Positions 14,100-22,249 of a DNA stretch of 23,650 nt are shown piece after piece. The stretch spans positions 1 to 23,650 of the forward strand of contig CAYRLZ010000082.1 in assembly GCA_964425275.1 (NCBI GenBank), given 5' to 3'. The notes under the pieces are model-generated. The model was not told where the DNA came from. It was given only the letters and a program-made list of their open reading frames with translations, and ran no database searches. How positions within the stretch are numbered: the stretch's first letter is position 1; each line of letters opens with the position of its first letter. The position numbers were made by a program, and so were the translations under genes. This DNA is from CAYRLZ01 sp964425275 (GTDB lineage: Bacteria > Hydrothermota > Tepidihabitantia > Tepidihabitantales > JBDRVQ01).

Positions 14100-15940
14100 A
14101 TTTCTTAAAGCGACATAACTTTCTTTTAATCTTTTTCTTTACTCTCCTTCTTTACACCTTTCCCCTATTGAGATTTAGATTCCTCCCTTTTGTTGATTTA
14201 CCCCAACACTTATACTTCACTCAGATCTTTCTCAATTTTAATAACCCCCTCTATCAGAATGCTTATGAGATGAAACTATTTCCCAACCACAACATTATTT
14301 ACTTACTCTTCGCCTATATTTTAAGCCCAATTTCATCAGCGGCGCTAAGCCTCCGAATCTTTATCATCCTCTCGGTAATCCTTCTTCCGCTTTCTGTCCT
14401 TTATCTCCTTCGGTCATTAAGGGGAAATAAATGGATTGCACTTCTTTCCTTTCTCTTTATCTATAATTTCAATCTATTCTGGGGATTTATTGGCTTTGTC
14501 TTTGCCCTACCAATAATCGTCATAATAATTGCCCTGCACGAACATTCGCTTCAGAGAGAAGACCTCAAATTAAGGATTATCACCGGACTTCTCTTTATCC
14601 TTACCTTCTGCGCCCATGCCCTAACCTACCTATTTTCATTCCTTCTCTATCTTGGTTGTTTCTTCGTTCGGTGGAAAAGAATAAAAGGTCGGCTTCTTCG
14701 GTTTCTTCTTCCTCTAATCCCTTCTCTTTTTTTCTCCCTCCCTTGGCTTTACCACCAATTAAAAAAAGAAGGAGCCGGGACAACACTTAGCCTTTTCTCC
14801 TTTTCGGGAAAAGAAGTCTTAACTCGGATTATAAACTTTCTGAATTTCTTGGGGGTACAGAATAACAATCTCTATAAATTTTCTATTGTTGGGTTTCTTT
14901 GTCTATTGGGCTATTCGGTATACCGGTTATTGAAATCAAAAAAGATATTGCAACAACCTTCGGTAATCTTATCATTATCCCTTATTTTAATTAGCCTCCT
15001 ACTTTATTTTTTCCTGCCTTACCAAATAGGAACCGCCAATATCTTAAACCAACGTTTTGCGATATGCGTCCTCTTATTCTCAATCCCTTTAATCAGTTTA
15101 GTCATCTATCGCCACCGATTAATTCATATTCTCCTATTAGGAGTAGTGCTTCTTAATGGCATTGATACAATAATTCGTTTCCAAAGATTCAACGATGAGG
15201 CCGAACCAGTAACTCAGGTATTTGAGGGGTTAAAAGCGGGCAAAATTATGGTGATGTTACCCTACACACGCGAGTCTTCCAGTATCGCCGGTTATCCGGT
15301 TTTTCTCCATTTTCCCTGTTACTATGCCGCGCGCTATAATGGTTTTGTTGGCTTCTCTTTGGCTCATCACCATTATTTCCCAATCCATTATAAATTTCCC
15401 CCCTTGCTCCCTTGGATAAATGAGTGGAATCCACCATCTTTTTTATTCCCGGATAATTGGATAATCTACGATTATTTTTTAGTATACCAAGAACCGCCTA
15501 ACTTTTCGGAATATGCAAAGGAATGGCGGTTATTAAATAGAGCCGAAAAATGGACACTGTATGAGAATCCAGTTAAAAGGGAAATAGCCGAAGCGACAAC
15601 AAAAGTGATAAATAAGATTGGACTGGCTCAATACCGGAGACTCTTTGTCCCGCCCGATAACGAAGTCATCGCTGGTTTAAGAGAAACAATTAAAGAACCG
15701 CAAAAGATAATTGACTATCGCCAGGGAAGTATAAGATTAACTGAGGGAAAGGAATCCGAGGAGGATTTTTTTCCGGCATTAGCCCTTTGGTTATTAAAAG
15801 ACCAACGGCCGTATTTAGAGATGTTTAACCACTTAAATTCCCTAACCAACTTTATCTTTGGTAATTTACAATTTACCCTCCTGGCCATAACCGAGAACAA
15901 CCGCGGGGCGATATATGAAATCACCCGACTTTCACCCTAA
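14096..15940 (+). CDS. Polytopic GT-C-like membrane protein (D-x3-H type) with C-terminal extension
   Basis: A 614-residue paralog of the protein at 10185. It shares LPFVDLPQHL (Asp34, His38), LFIYNFNLFWGF, LHFPCYYAARYNGFVGFS and a closing WTLYE block along almost the whole length. It then has an extra soluble region of about 110 residues (about 500-614) not seen in its paralog. That region is charged and mixed helix/strand, and I do not recognise it. About ten hydrophobic helices lie in residues 8-355. A GT-C transferase role is inferred from the D-x3-H loop and neighbours. The start overlaps the previous stop (ATGA). The end overlaps the next gene by 26 bp. Confidence 0.7.
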   Translation: MNFLKRHNFLLIFFFTLLLYTFPLLRFRFLPFVDLPQHLYFTQIFLNFNNPLYQNAYEMKLFPNHNIIYLLFAYILSPISSAALSLRIFIILSVILLPLSVLYLLRSLRGNKWIALLSFLFIYNFNLFWGFIGFVFALPIIVIIIALHEHSLQREDLKLRIITGLLFILTFCAHALTYLFSFLLYLGCFFVRWKRIKGRLLRFLLPLIPSLFFSLPWLYHQLKKEGAGTTLSLFSFSGKEVLTRIINFLNFLGVQNNNLYKFSIVGFLCLLGYSVYRLLKSKKILQQPSVILSLSLILISLLLYFFLPYQIGTANILNQRFAICVLLFSIPLISLVIYRHRLIHILLLGVVLLNGIDTIIRFQRFNDEAEPVTQVFEGLKAGKIMVMLPYTRESSSIAGYPVFLHFPCYYAARYNGFVGFSLAHHHYFPIHYKFPPLLPWINEWNPPSFLFPDNWIIYDYFLVYQEPPNFSEYAKEWRLLNRAEKWTLYENPVKREIAEATTKVINKIGLAQYRRLFVPPDNEVIAGLRETIKEPQKIIDYRQGSIRLTEGKESEEDFFPALALWLLKDQRPYLEMFNHLNSLTNFIFGNLQFTLLAITENNRGAIYEITRLSP

Positions 15941-17642
15941 GAAGGTGTTTCTTATTCCCAATAATCAAGCACTAATTAAAGTTCTCAGAAATAAATGGAC
16001 GCCGGTCATCTTAATCTTTCTTCTTACCCTGTTTGTCTTTAATATAAAGTTCCGCTATATCGGTTCCGGCGATACCGTCCCCAGTGAACTTTTACCAATA
16101 TCAATCATCAAAGAGAGAGACTTAGACCTTAATGAATTTCTTGCTTATAAGTGGCTCGTTGGGGAAGGTGATAAACTACCGCACTGGATTAAGAATGTTA
16201 ACGGCAGGATGGTTTCTTCGGTGCCCATCATCCCCGGCCTGTTAAACCTTCCGGTATATCTTTTGGCTCATATCTTTGGGGTTGATTTACTCGCCAAAAG
16301 ATTCTTCTTATCAATGATAACCGCCTCAATAATCTCGGCCCTCTCCGTTGTCTTTATCTATCTTATTCTATTAAATTGCTGCGCGAAACAATCCACCGCA
16401 ATATTTTTCACTTTAATCTATGCCTTTGCTACCTCAGTCTTTAGCACCGCCTGCCGCGGGCTCTGGCAACATGGACCTTCCCTCTTATTCATCAATATAT
16501 CAATTTTCTTATTACTTAATAAAAACCGCTCCCTTGTCCCCTATTCTGGTCTCTTCTTAGGGCTAGCGGTCTTTAATCGCCCGACCAATATAATAATCGC
16601 CATCCCATTAACCATTTATCTATTTTTTAACCAGCGGGATATTTTTTTAAAATATATCCTTTTAGCCGCTCTCCCAGGATTTCTTTTATGTTTATATTCC
16701 TATATCTATTGGGGCAATATCTTCGCCTTGGGGCGTGCCCCGGGTTTTGGTCTCTTCGGTGGTAAATTCTTTCCGATATTAGCCGGATTATTATTTAGTC
16801 CGGCCCGCGGTCTATTTATCTTTAGCCCAATATTCATCTTCAGTTTTGTCTATTCTCTTTATCTACTATTTTTGAAAAGAACCGCCCCCCTTTTGAAATA
16901 TTTATCAATAACAGTCATCGCCTCGTTGCTTTTATATTCCAGATGGAGTATGTGGTGGGGAGGACACTCTTTTGGTTATCGGTTATTAATTGAACTGATT
17001 CCGATGCTTTGTATCTTTTTGGCTCTTTTCTGGGAAAGGACAATTGTTAAAATCTGGTATCTTAAACTGGTCTTTTACCTCTTTTTAGCAATCTCAATCT
17101 ATTTCCATTTCCTAGGTGCTTATTATTATCCCAGTGGATTTAATACATCACCGAACGATATTGACTATAATACCGAAAGGCTCTGGACGATTCGGGACAC
17201 GGAACTAATTAGGTGCACTAAGAACTTGTTACGAGATTTGCATCTCTATGGTTATAAAGAGATGATTGAACTTAAAAAGCGATACGCCGAGGAGTTTTAC
17301 CACCAAGGAAATGTCCATTATGAAGCCGGGGAATTAGATAAAGCGATTGAGTATTATACCAAATCACTTGATTTTAACCCAAAATTACTCTCGGCCCTTA
17401 ATAACCGGGGGATTGCCTATGCCAATCAAGGCGAATTGGACAAGGCAATTAAGGACTTTAGCCGGGCGATTGCCCTCAACCCGAAATTAGCTCCGACGAT
17501 GGTAATGTTAGCCAAAGTTTACGAACTGAAAGGCAATAGAGAAAAGGCAAGGTATTGGTATGAAGAAGCCCTAAAAAATAAAGACCAACTCCCCACTGAC
17601 CAGATAGAAGAGATTCAAAGATTACTCAAAGAACTTAAATAG
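15915..17642 (+). CDS. GT-C-like membrane glycosyltransferase fused to C-terminal TPR domain
   Basis: A 575-residue protein. Residues about 28-45 form helix 1, followed by RYIGSGDTVPSELLP (Asp53 in the catalytic loop position) and KERDLDLNEF. About ten helices run to residue 402, with the motif RGLWQHGPSLLF typical of bacterial GT39-like membrane proteins. Residues 457-558 form three TPRs (FYHQGNVHYEAGELDKAIEYYTKSL; ALNNRGIAYANQGELDKAI; VMLAKVYELKGNREKARYWYE), plus a closing helix. The layout of GT-C membrane part then TPRs parallels eukaryotic TMTC O-mannosyltransferases, although sequence homology is not claimed. The TPRs probably bind a protein acceptor or partner. It overlaps the upstream gene by 26 bp, and overlaps the convergent receiver gene by 8 bp at its 3' end. 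Confidence 0.8.
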   Translation: MKSPDFHPKKVFLIPNNQALIKVLRNKWTPVILIFLLTLFVFNIKFRYIGSGDTVPSELLPISIIKERDLDLNEFLAYKWLVGEGDKLPHWIKNVNGRMVSSVPIIPGLLNLPVYLLAHIFGVDLLAKRFFLSMITASIISALSVVFIYLILLNCCAKQSTAIFFTLIYAFATSVFSTACRGLWQHGPSLLFINISIFLLLNKNRSLVPYSGLFLGLAVFNRPTNIIIAIPLTIYLFFNQRDIFLKYILLAALPGFLLCLYSYIYWGNIFALGRAPGFGLFGGKFFPILAGLLFSPARGLFIFSPIFIFSFVYSLYLLFLKRTAPLLKYLSITVIASLLLYSRWSMWWGGHSFGYRLLIELIPMLCIFLALFWERTIVKIWYLKLVFYLFLAISIYFHFLGAYYYPSGFNTSPNDIDYNTERLWTIRDTELIRCTKNLLRDLHLYGYKEMIELKKRYAEEFYHQGNVHYEAGELDKAIEYYTKSLDFNPKLLSALNNRGIAYANQGELDKAIKDFSRAIALNPKLAPTMVMLAKVYELKGNREKARYWYEEALKNKDQLPTDQIEEIQRLLKELK

Positions 17643-18018
17643 TCCCGGTTTCGGTCTCTACCTTTATACCATTTCTTTGGGCCGCTTTTTCAATAATTGA
17701 AAGTATCTTATTAACATCAACTGGTTTCTCTAAAACCTCTACGCCCTCTTCGCGCATCACCTCCATAAATTCGGTATAACCGGTCATTAGAATAACAAGC
17801 GGTCTTCGAGGGATTTTCTTTATCTCATAATAGGCGGTAATGCCATCCATCTTAGGCATCTTTATATCCATCAGAACGAAATCAATATCATTCTGGGAAA
17901 TCTTCTCTAAGGCCTCTATCCCATCCTTAGCGGTAAGCACGGCAAACCCGTGCATCTCAAATAACAAAGAAAGGGTCTCCTGAATCCCCACCTCATCGTC
18001 AACGATTAATATTCTCAT
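17635..18018 (-). CDS. Stand-alone response-regulator receiver protein (second of two)
   Basis: A 127-residue CheY-like receiver. The acidic pocket is Asp7/Asp8 (LIVDDE), the phospho-acceptor is Asp51 (VLMDIKMPKMDG), and Thr79 (MTGYTE) and Lys98 (EKPVD) complete the active site. Residues after about 112 are a short polar tail, with no DNA-binding or enzymatic output domain. The start at 18018 is set by AGGAGGTGTGAT directly upstream; the frame opens 8 codons earlier but those overlap the previous gene. It begins one base after the upstream receiver's stop, so the two are coupled. It may signal by protein contact or act as a phosphate sink for the kinase upstream. Its stop overlaps the convergent GT-C/TPR gene. 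Confidence 0.92.
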   Translation of the reverse strand: MRILIVDDEVGIQETLSLLFEMHGFAVLTAKDGIEALEKISQNDIDFVLMDIKMPKMDGITAYYEIKKIPRRPLVILMTGYTEFMEVMREEGVEVLEKPVDVNKILSIIEKAAQRNGIKVETETGTI

Positions 18019-18019
18019 A

Positions 18020-18379
18020 TCACACCTCCTGAAAAACCTCAACCCCTTTTCTCTTCTCCAAAACCCTAAAGACCTCTTCTAAGTCCAGGGGTTTTGAGAA
18101 GGTATATTGGGCACCCAATGCCTCGGCCTCTTCCAGCATATCCGAATAGGCGCTGACAATAATTACTGTCACATTACCCTTAACCATCCTCCATAATTGG
18201 AGGCCATCCAATTTAGGCAGTAAAAGGTCAAGAAATATCACATCAAAAAAAGTCTCCTGGATGAGCCTTAATGCCTCAACCCCATCCTTTGCCTTCTGGA
18301 CCTCGTAGTCCTTCAAAGCAAGACAGTCGGCAAGGGAAGAGGCGAATCGGAAGTCGTCGTCAACAATCAGGACGCGCAT
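18020..18379 (-). CDS. Stand-alone response-regulator receiver protein (first of two)
   Basis: A 119-residue receiver domain and nothing else. Key residues are Asp7-Asp9 (LIVDDDF), the acceptor Asp51 (IFLDLLLPKLDG), Ser76 (IVSAYSD) in place of the common Thr, and Lys96 (SKPLD). It starts 4 nt after the kinase stop with GGGGAG in the kinase 3' end as ribosome-binding site. Two adjacent output-less receivers behind one kinase suggest a phosphorelay or branched signalling rather than a simple transcription switch. A Spo0F-like or CheY-like role is possible, but no partner such as a motor or Hpt protein is in the window. Confidence 0.92.
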   Translation of the reverse strand: MRVLIVDDDFRFASSLADCLALKDYEVQKAKDGVEALRLIQETFFDVIFLDLLLPKLDGLQLWRMVKGNVTVIIVSAYSDMLEEAEALGAQYTFSKPLDLEEVFRVLEKRKGVEVFQEV

Positions 18380-18383
18380 AATC

Positions 18384-19796
18384 TCAATCTCCCCGAGGCA
18401 GGCTTATTCTAAAAGTTGTCCCTCTACCCAACTCACTGGCCACTTCTATCTTCCCGCCCTGAGCGGTGATTAATTTTTTCGTAACCGCCAGCCCCAGACC
18501 AATCCCCCTTGCCTTAGTGGAGAAGAACGGTTGAAAGATTCGCCCCAAATCCTCCTTAGGAATACCTGGACCGGTATCCTTAAATTCCACCTCACCATAA
18601 GAGGAATTCTTTTTGGTAATAATGGTCAATTCACCGCCATCGGGCATCGCCTCAACCGCATTACTTATGATATTGATAAAACAGTGTAAGAGTTGGACAT
18701 CGTCACCCTTCACCACAAGTGAGTTGGGTGATAATTGGAGGTTAAGTTTAATATTCTCCGGAAAAGAATAGTTCTTTAATGTCTCTTCCACCACCGCGTT
18801 TAAATTGACCTCAATCAACCTTGGCGTCCGCTCCCGAGAGAATTCAAGAAGGTCGGTGATAATCTTATTCGCCCGGGCAATCTCGGTATTAATCAGATTG
18901 AGATTCTTTAGCATCAATGAGCCCATCTGGGTATCCTTGATTCCTAAGACCGAAATCCGCAAAAAATAGACGACATTCTTAATCACCGATAAAGGATTCC
19001 GTAAATCGTGGGCGACCTCGGCCGCTAATTCACCAATCGCCGCCAACCGGGTCTTCTCAATCAATTGGCTTTCGGTCTCTTTTAATCGCTGTGCCATCCG
19101 ATTAAGGAAAGATGCTAGGCTCTTCAATTCATCTTCACTTTTTATCTCTATTTGATAATCCAAATTACCATCGGCAATCGTCTTTGTCCCTTCAATCAGT
19201 TGGGCAATCGGCAAGGTCATTCTCTTCCCCAAATGAGAAGAAACCCCAACTCCCAAGAGCGCGAGAAATAAGCCAACTGTGATTAAGATGGTGAGGAATA
19301 GATTCCTCATATTATTAATCCCTTTCAAAGAGATAGTTACACCAACAAAACCGAGCGCGGTCGTATCGGGTCGGTGAGCCGGATAAAATGACCTCACCGG
19401 GGCAAAGAAATTATTTATATCCTTTCCCTTATCTAAGATGAGCGCACCCCGGACCATCCTCTCTATCTGGAGTGAATTAAGTCTCAGAGGAAAAGACTCT
19501 CCTTCCCCAATAATCAGAGAACCATCCGGGTTATAAAATGATGCCCCGATAATCGCATCTTTTAATATACCCTTAATTGTGCCTCTTAAAAAACTTTGCC
19601 TTTCTAATTGTGAAAGACATTCTTCGCTATGCTCCCGGGCGACCGCTAAAAATCTTACCACCAGTAATGCCTTCGTTTCTAATATCTTATGGTAAATTTT
19701 GAAATAGTGAATAAAAAATACCAGACCTGATGAAATGGAGAACAATAAAATAAACGGCAGACAGGAGATAGTAATTTTATTCCGGAATCTCTTCAT
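18384..19796 (-). CDS. Transmembrane sensor histidine kinase (HAMP-HisKA-HATPase)
   Basis: A 470-residue protein from ATG at 19796, chosen for AAGGGGGTGTGT upstream. GTG at 19802, two codons earlier, lies 6 nt after a TATAAA and is an alternative. Helix 1 spans about 9-31, a periplasmic sensor region about 32-165 contains SFYNPDGSLIIGEG (PAS/Cache-like), helix 2 spans about 166-188 and HAMP about 189-241. The H-box EVAHDLRNPLSVI carries phospho-His263. ATP-binding N-box (IISNAVEAMPDGG), G1 (DTGPGIP), F (FQPFFSTK) and G2 (GIGLGLAV) are intact. It resembles NtrB-like kinases that usually pair with sigma54 regulators, yet the two regulators beside it lack output domains. The ligand is unknown. 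It is first in a three-gene operon. Confidence 0.94.
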   Translation of the reverse strand: MKRFRNKITISCLPFILLFSISSGLVFFIHYFKIYHKILETKALLVVRFLAVAREHSEECLSQLERQSFLRGTIKGILKDAIIGASFYNPDGSLIIGEGESFPLRLNSLQIERMVRGALILDKGKDINNFFAPVRSFYPAHRPDTTALGFVGVTISLKGINNMRNLFLTILITVGLFLALLGVGVSSHLGKRMTLPIAQLIEGTKTIADGNLDYQIEIKSEDELKSLASFLNRMAQRLKETESQLIEKTRLAAIGELAAEVAHDLRNPLSVIKNVVYFLRISVLGIKDTQMGSLMLKNLNLINTEIARANKIITDLLEFSRERTPRLIEVNLNAVVEETLKNYSFPENIKLNLQLSPNSLVVKGDDVQLLHCFINIISNAVEAMPDGGELTIITKKNSSYGEVEFKDTGPGIPKEDLGRIFQPFFSTKARGIGLGLAVTKKLITAQGGKIEVASELGRGTTFRISLPRGD

Positions 19797-19888
19797 ACAC
19801 ACCCCCTTTTTATAATTACTTTTATAAAGAACAAAATCTATGCCAACTTACTTTTCTAAGTGATAGAATTTCAACCGGTTAATGACGG

Positions 19889-19914
19889 CGGAAAGGCTAA
19901 AAACTTGCCTTCCG
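19889..19914. repeat. Imperfect hairpin in the divergent kinase/activase intergenic region
   Basis: CGGAAAGGC and GCCTTCCG pair with one bulged A around a 9-nt loop. No T-run follows on either strand, so it is not a terminator. It may be a regulatory or structural element for either divergent gene. Confidence 0.3.
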
Positions 19915-19962
19915 GGTGGGAAATTAAGAAAAAGGTGCGACAACCTGATACTCTTATAGTTC

Positions 19963-19990
19963 TTGCTTTTTTTTATTTATCAAGTATAAT
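19963..19990 (+). promoter_or_regulatory. Promoter of the activase gene, TTGCTT-16-TATAAT
   Basis: A weak -35, TTGCTT (19963-19968), and a perfect TATAAT (19985-19990), 16 nt apart. The ATG at 19999 lies 8 nt after the -10, so the transcript would begin at or within 1-2 nt of the start codon. Confidence 0.7.
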
Positions 19991-19998
19991 TTTAAGGT

Positions 19999-20967
19999 AT
20001 GAAGGCATTATTAGGCATTGATGTCGGCTCAATTTCAACGAAGGGCGTAATCGTTGAACCGCTCTTGGACAGGGATAAAAGATATCAAGTGCGGGCAAGC
20101 ATCTATCTCCGAACCCAGGGTAATCCAATCCAGGCAATCAGGGAACTCCTAAAGAGACTGAGAAGAACGATACAAGAAGAAGAGGTAGAAGTAATTGGTG
20201 TCGGGACAACTGGTTCCGGGAGAAGACTGGCTGGGGTTCTGGTTGGCGCGGATATCGTTAAGAATGAAATTATTGCGCACGCTATCGCCGCCTCTGTCTT
20301 CTATCCTGATTGTCAGACAATCATTGAAATTGGTGGCCAGGATTCTAAGATAATAATTCTTCGGCAGGGGATTCCGGTTGACTTTGCTATGAATACGGTT
20401 TGTGCCGCCGGCACCGGCTCCTTTTTAGACCATCAGGCACAAAGGTTAGGAATTCCGATTGAAGAGTTTGGAAAGATTGCCTTAAAGGCAAAAAACCGGG
20501 TGAAGATTGCCGGTCGATGCACAGTCTTTGCCGAGAGTGATATGATTCATAAGGCCCAATTAGGACTGCCAACCGCTGATATCATCGCCGGTCTCTGTGA
20601 TGCCATCGTCCGGAATTATATGAATGCGGTGGCAAAAGGAAAGGATATTAAACCTTTGATTCTATTCCAGGGAGGGGTGGCGGCAAATATTGGAGTGAAA
20701 GAGGCATTTCAGAGGGAATTGGGTTATGAGATTATTGTCCCCGAACACTTTTTAGTTATGGGGGCAATTGGTGCGGCCATCTTAGCCAATGAAGAGACCA
20801 ATGGCCGGGGGAGTAAATTTTCCGGCTTCGGGATTGCCGATTGCCACTTTGAGACCAAGGCGTTTGAGTGCGAAGACTGCCCGAATCGGTGTGAGGTGAT
20901 TGAGACCTGGCGGGAAGGAGAAAGGATTGATATCTATGGGGACCGGTGTGGAAAACACTCCGGGTAA
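19999..20967 (+). CDS. BadF/HgdC-type ATPase, 2-hydroxyacyl-CoA dehydratase activase-like
   Basis: A 322-residue protein of the acetate/sugar kinase-Hsp70-actin fold. The phosphate-binding loop is GIDVGSISTKG (6-16). GTTGSGR, IIEIGGQDSK (108-117), NTVCAAGTGSFLDHQ and FQGGVAANIGV are family signatures. Cys135 and Cys174 (AGRCTVFAESD) match the cysteines that hold the [4Fe-4S] cluster between the two subunits of HgdC-like activators. Known members use ATP to drive single-electron transfer to a dehydratase or benzoyl-CoA reductase. An extra C-terminal tail has CEDCPNRC plus Cys317, resembling the end of the activase part in longer activase/DUF2229 proteins. No dehydratase subunit gene is adjacent, so the partner is unknown. 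ATG at 19999 has no Shine-Dalgarno. It converges on purA with a 7-bp gap. Confidence 0.9.
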   Translation: MKALLGIDVGSISTKGVIVEPLLDRDKRYQVRASIYLRTQGNPIQAIRELLKRLRRTIQEEEVEVIGVGTTGSGRRLAGVLVGADIVKNEIIAHAIAASVFYPDCQTIIEIGGQDSKIIILRQGIPVDFAMNTVCAAGTGSFLDHQAQRLGIPIEEFGKIALKAKNRVKIAGRCTVFAESDMIHKAQLGLPTADIIAGLCDAIVRNYMNAVAKGKDIKPLILFQGGVAANIGVKEAFQRELGYEIIVPEHFLVMGAIGAAILANEETNGRGSKFSGFGIADCHFETKAFECEDCPNRCEVIETWREGERIDIYGDRCGKHSG

Positions 20968-20974
20968 TAAAACT

Positions 20975-22249
20975 TTACATCCAACCGTCCTTAAAAATCG
21001 TCGCCTCTCTTTTCTCACCAACCGAGACACCAATCACTTCACAACCGGTCCTCTCCTCAATCACTTCAATATAGTAACGGGCGGCCTTCGGCATATCCGA
21101 TAATCTTTTCAGTGAACCGAGACTTTTCTGCCAGCCCAGCAGTTTGCGATACCGAGGTTTCAATTGCTCAACAATCTCTGGGTCAAAATCATCTACTTTA
21201 CCCTCTTTGGTTTCATAACCGTCCGCGACCAAGATTTCCGCCAAATCGTCTAAGACATCAAGTTTAGTAAGAATTAACTTTTCAAAGCCGTTGATTCGTC
21301 GGGCGTATCTGATAATCCCTAAATCCAACCAACCGGTCCTTCTTGGCCGACCGGTGGTCGCCCCAAATTCCTTTCCCTTTTTTCTTAATCTTTCGCCAAT
21401 CGGCTCTTTTATTTCGGTGGGAAAAGGCCCCTCACCAACTCTTGTCGTATAGGCCTTAGCGACACCGATTATCTCAGTAATCTCTTTTGGGCTTATACCA
21501 AGACCCGTAGCCACTCCGGCCGCGGTAGTGGAAGAGGAGGTAACATAAGGATAAGTCCCGCAGTCAATATCCAGAAGTGTTCCTTGTGCCCCCTCAAATA
21601 TAACCTTCTTCCCTTTTAAGAGGCTCTCTTGGATTAATCTTGCGGTATCGGTCAGGAGGGGAATTATCTCCGGCGCCTCCCTTTTGAATTCAATAATCGC
21701 CTCTTTCTCCTTTATCGGTTCGGCATCATAGAGTTCCATCAGGTAAAAATTTTTCTGGGCGATATTTTTTCGGAGTAGCTTCTCAAATCTATCCCAGGAT
21801 TTTAACTCCCCGGCCCGGATGCCAATTCGGGAATACTTATCCTCATAGGCTGGACCAATTCCCCGACCGGTGGTACCGATTTTCCTGCCTTTCATTTCGC
21901 GCATCCGGTCAATAATCCGATGATAGGGAAAGATGAGATGAACCTTTGGGTCAATAAAGAGCCGACCAGTAAAATCAAGGCGAAGTTCTCTTAAGACATT
22001 TATCTCTTCTTTTAAGACCTGGATATCAAGGAGACAGCCCTGACCGATAATTCCCAGAACTCGTCGGTTAAGAATCCCGCAGGGTATTTGATGGAAGATG
22101 AGGGTTTTATCCTGATAAAGAACCGTGTGCCCGGCATTTGGTCCACCATTAAAACGGGCAACAATGTCCGCATCCTGGGAAAGAAAGTCAACGATTTTCC
22201 CTTTACCTTCATCGCCCCACTGACAGCCGATTATGGCAATCCCCGGCAT
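20975..22249 (-). CDS. purA: Adenylosuccinate synthase
   Basis: A 424-residue enzyme, the usual length for the family. It makes adenylosuccinate from IMP, aspartate and GTP in AMP biosynthesis in the cytoplasm. Signatures in order: GCQWGDEGKGK (P-loop with catalytic Asp13), NGGPNAGHT (with catalytic His41), GTTGRGIGPAYEDK (IMP contact), EGAQGTLLDIDCGTYPYVTS, AYTTRVGEGPFPTE and GRPRRTGWLDL (GTP and IMP binding). No frameshift or missing motif. ATG at 22249 fits the family N-terminus but has no Shine-Dalgarno and is preceded by short direct repeats. It lies 71 bp downstream of the PorV-like gene on the same strand and could be read from that promoter. Confidence 0.97.
   Translation of the reverse strand: MPGIAIIGCQWGDEGKGKIVDFLSQDADIVARFNGGPNAGHTVLYQDKTLIFHQIPCGILNRRVLGIIGQGCLLDIQVLKEEINVLRELRLDFTGRLFIDPKVHLIFPYHRIIDRMREMKGRKIGTTGRGIGPAYEDKYSRIGIRAGELKSWDRFEKLLRKNIAQKNFYLMELYDAEPIKEKEAIIEFKREAPEIIPLLTDTARLIQESLLKGKKVIFEGAQGTLLDIDCGTYPYVTSSSTTAAGVATGLGISPKEITEIIGVAKAYTTRVGEGPFPTEIKEPIGERLRKKGKEFGATTGRPRRTGWLDLGIIRYARRINGFEKLILTKLDVLDDLAEILVADGYETKEGKVDDFDPEIVEQLKPRYRKLLGWQKSLGSLKRLSDMPKAARYYIEVIEERTGCEVIGVSVGEKREATIFKDGWM

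Noticed and set aside
20900..21103. Short open frame spanning the activase 3' end and the purA 3' end
   Set aside because: Lies in alternative frames of two recognised genes and has no start signal.
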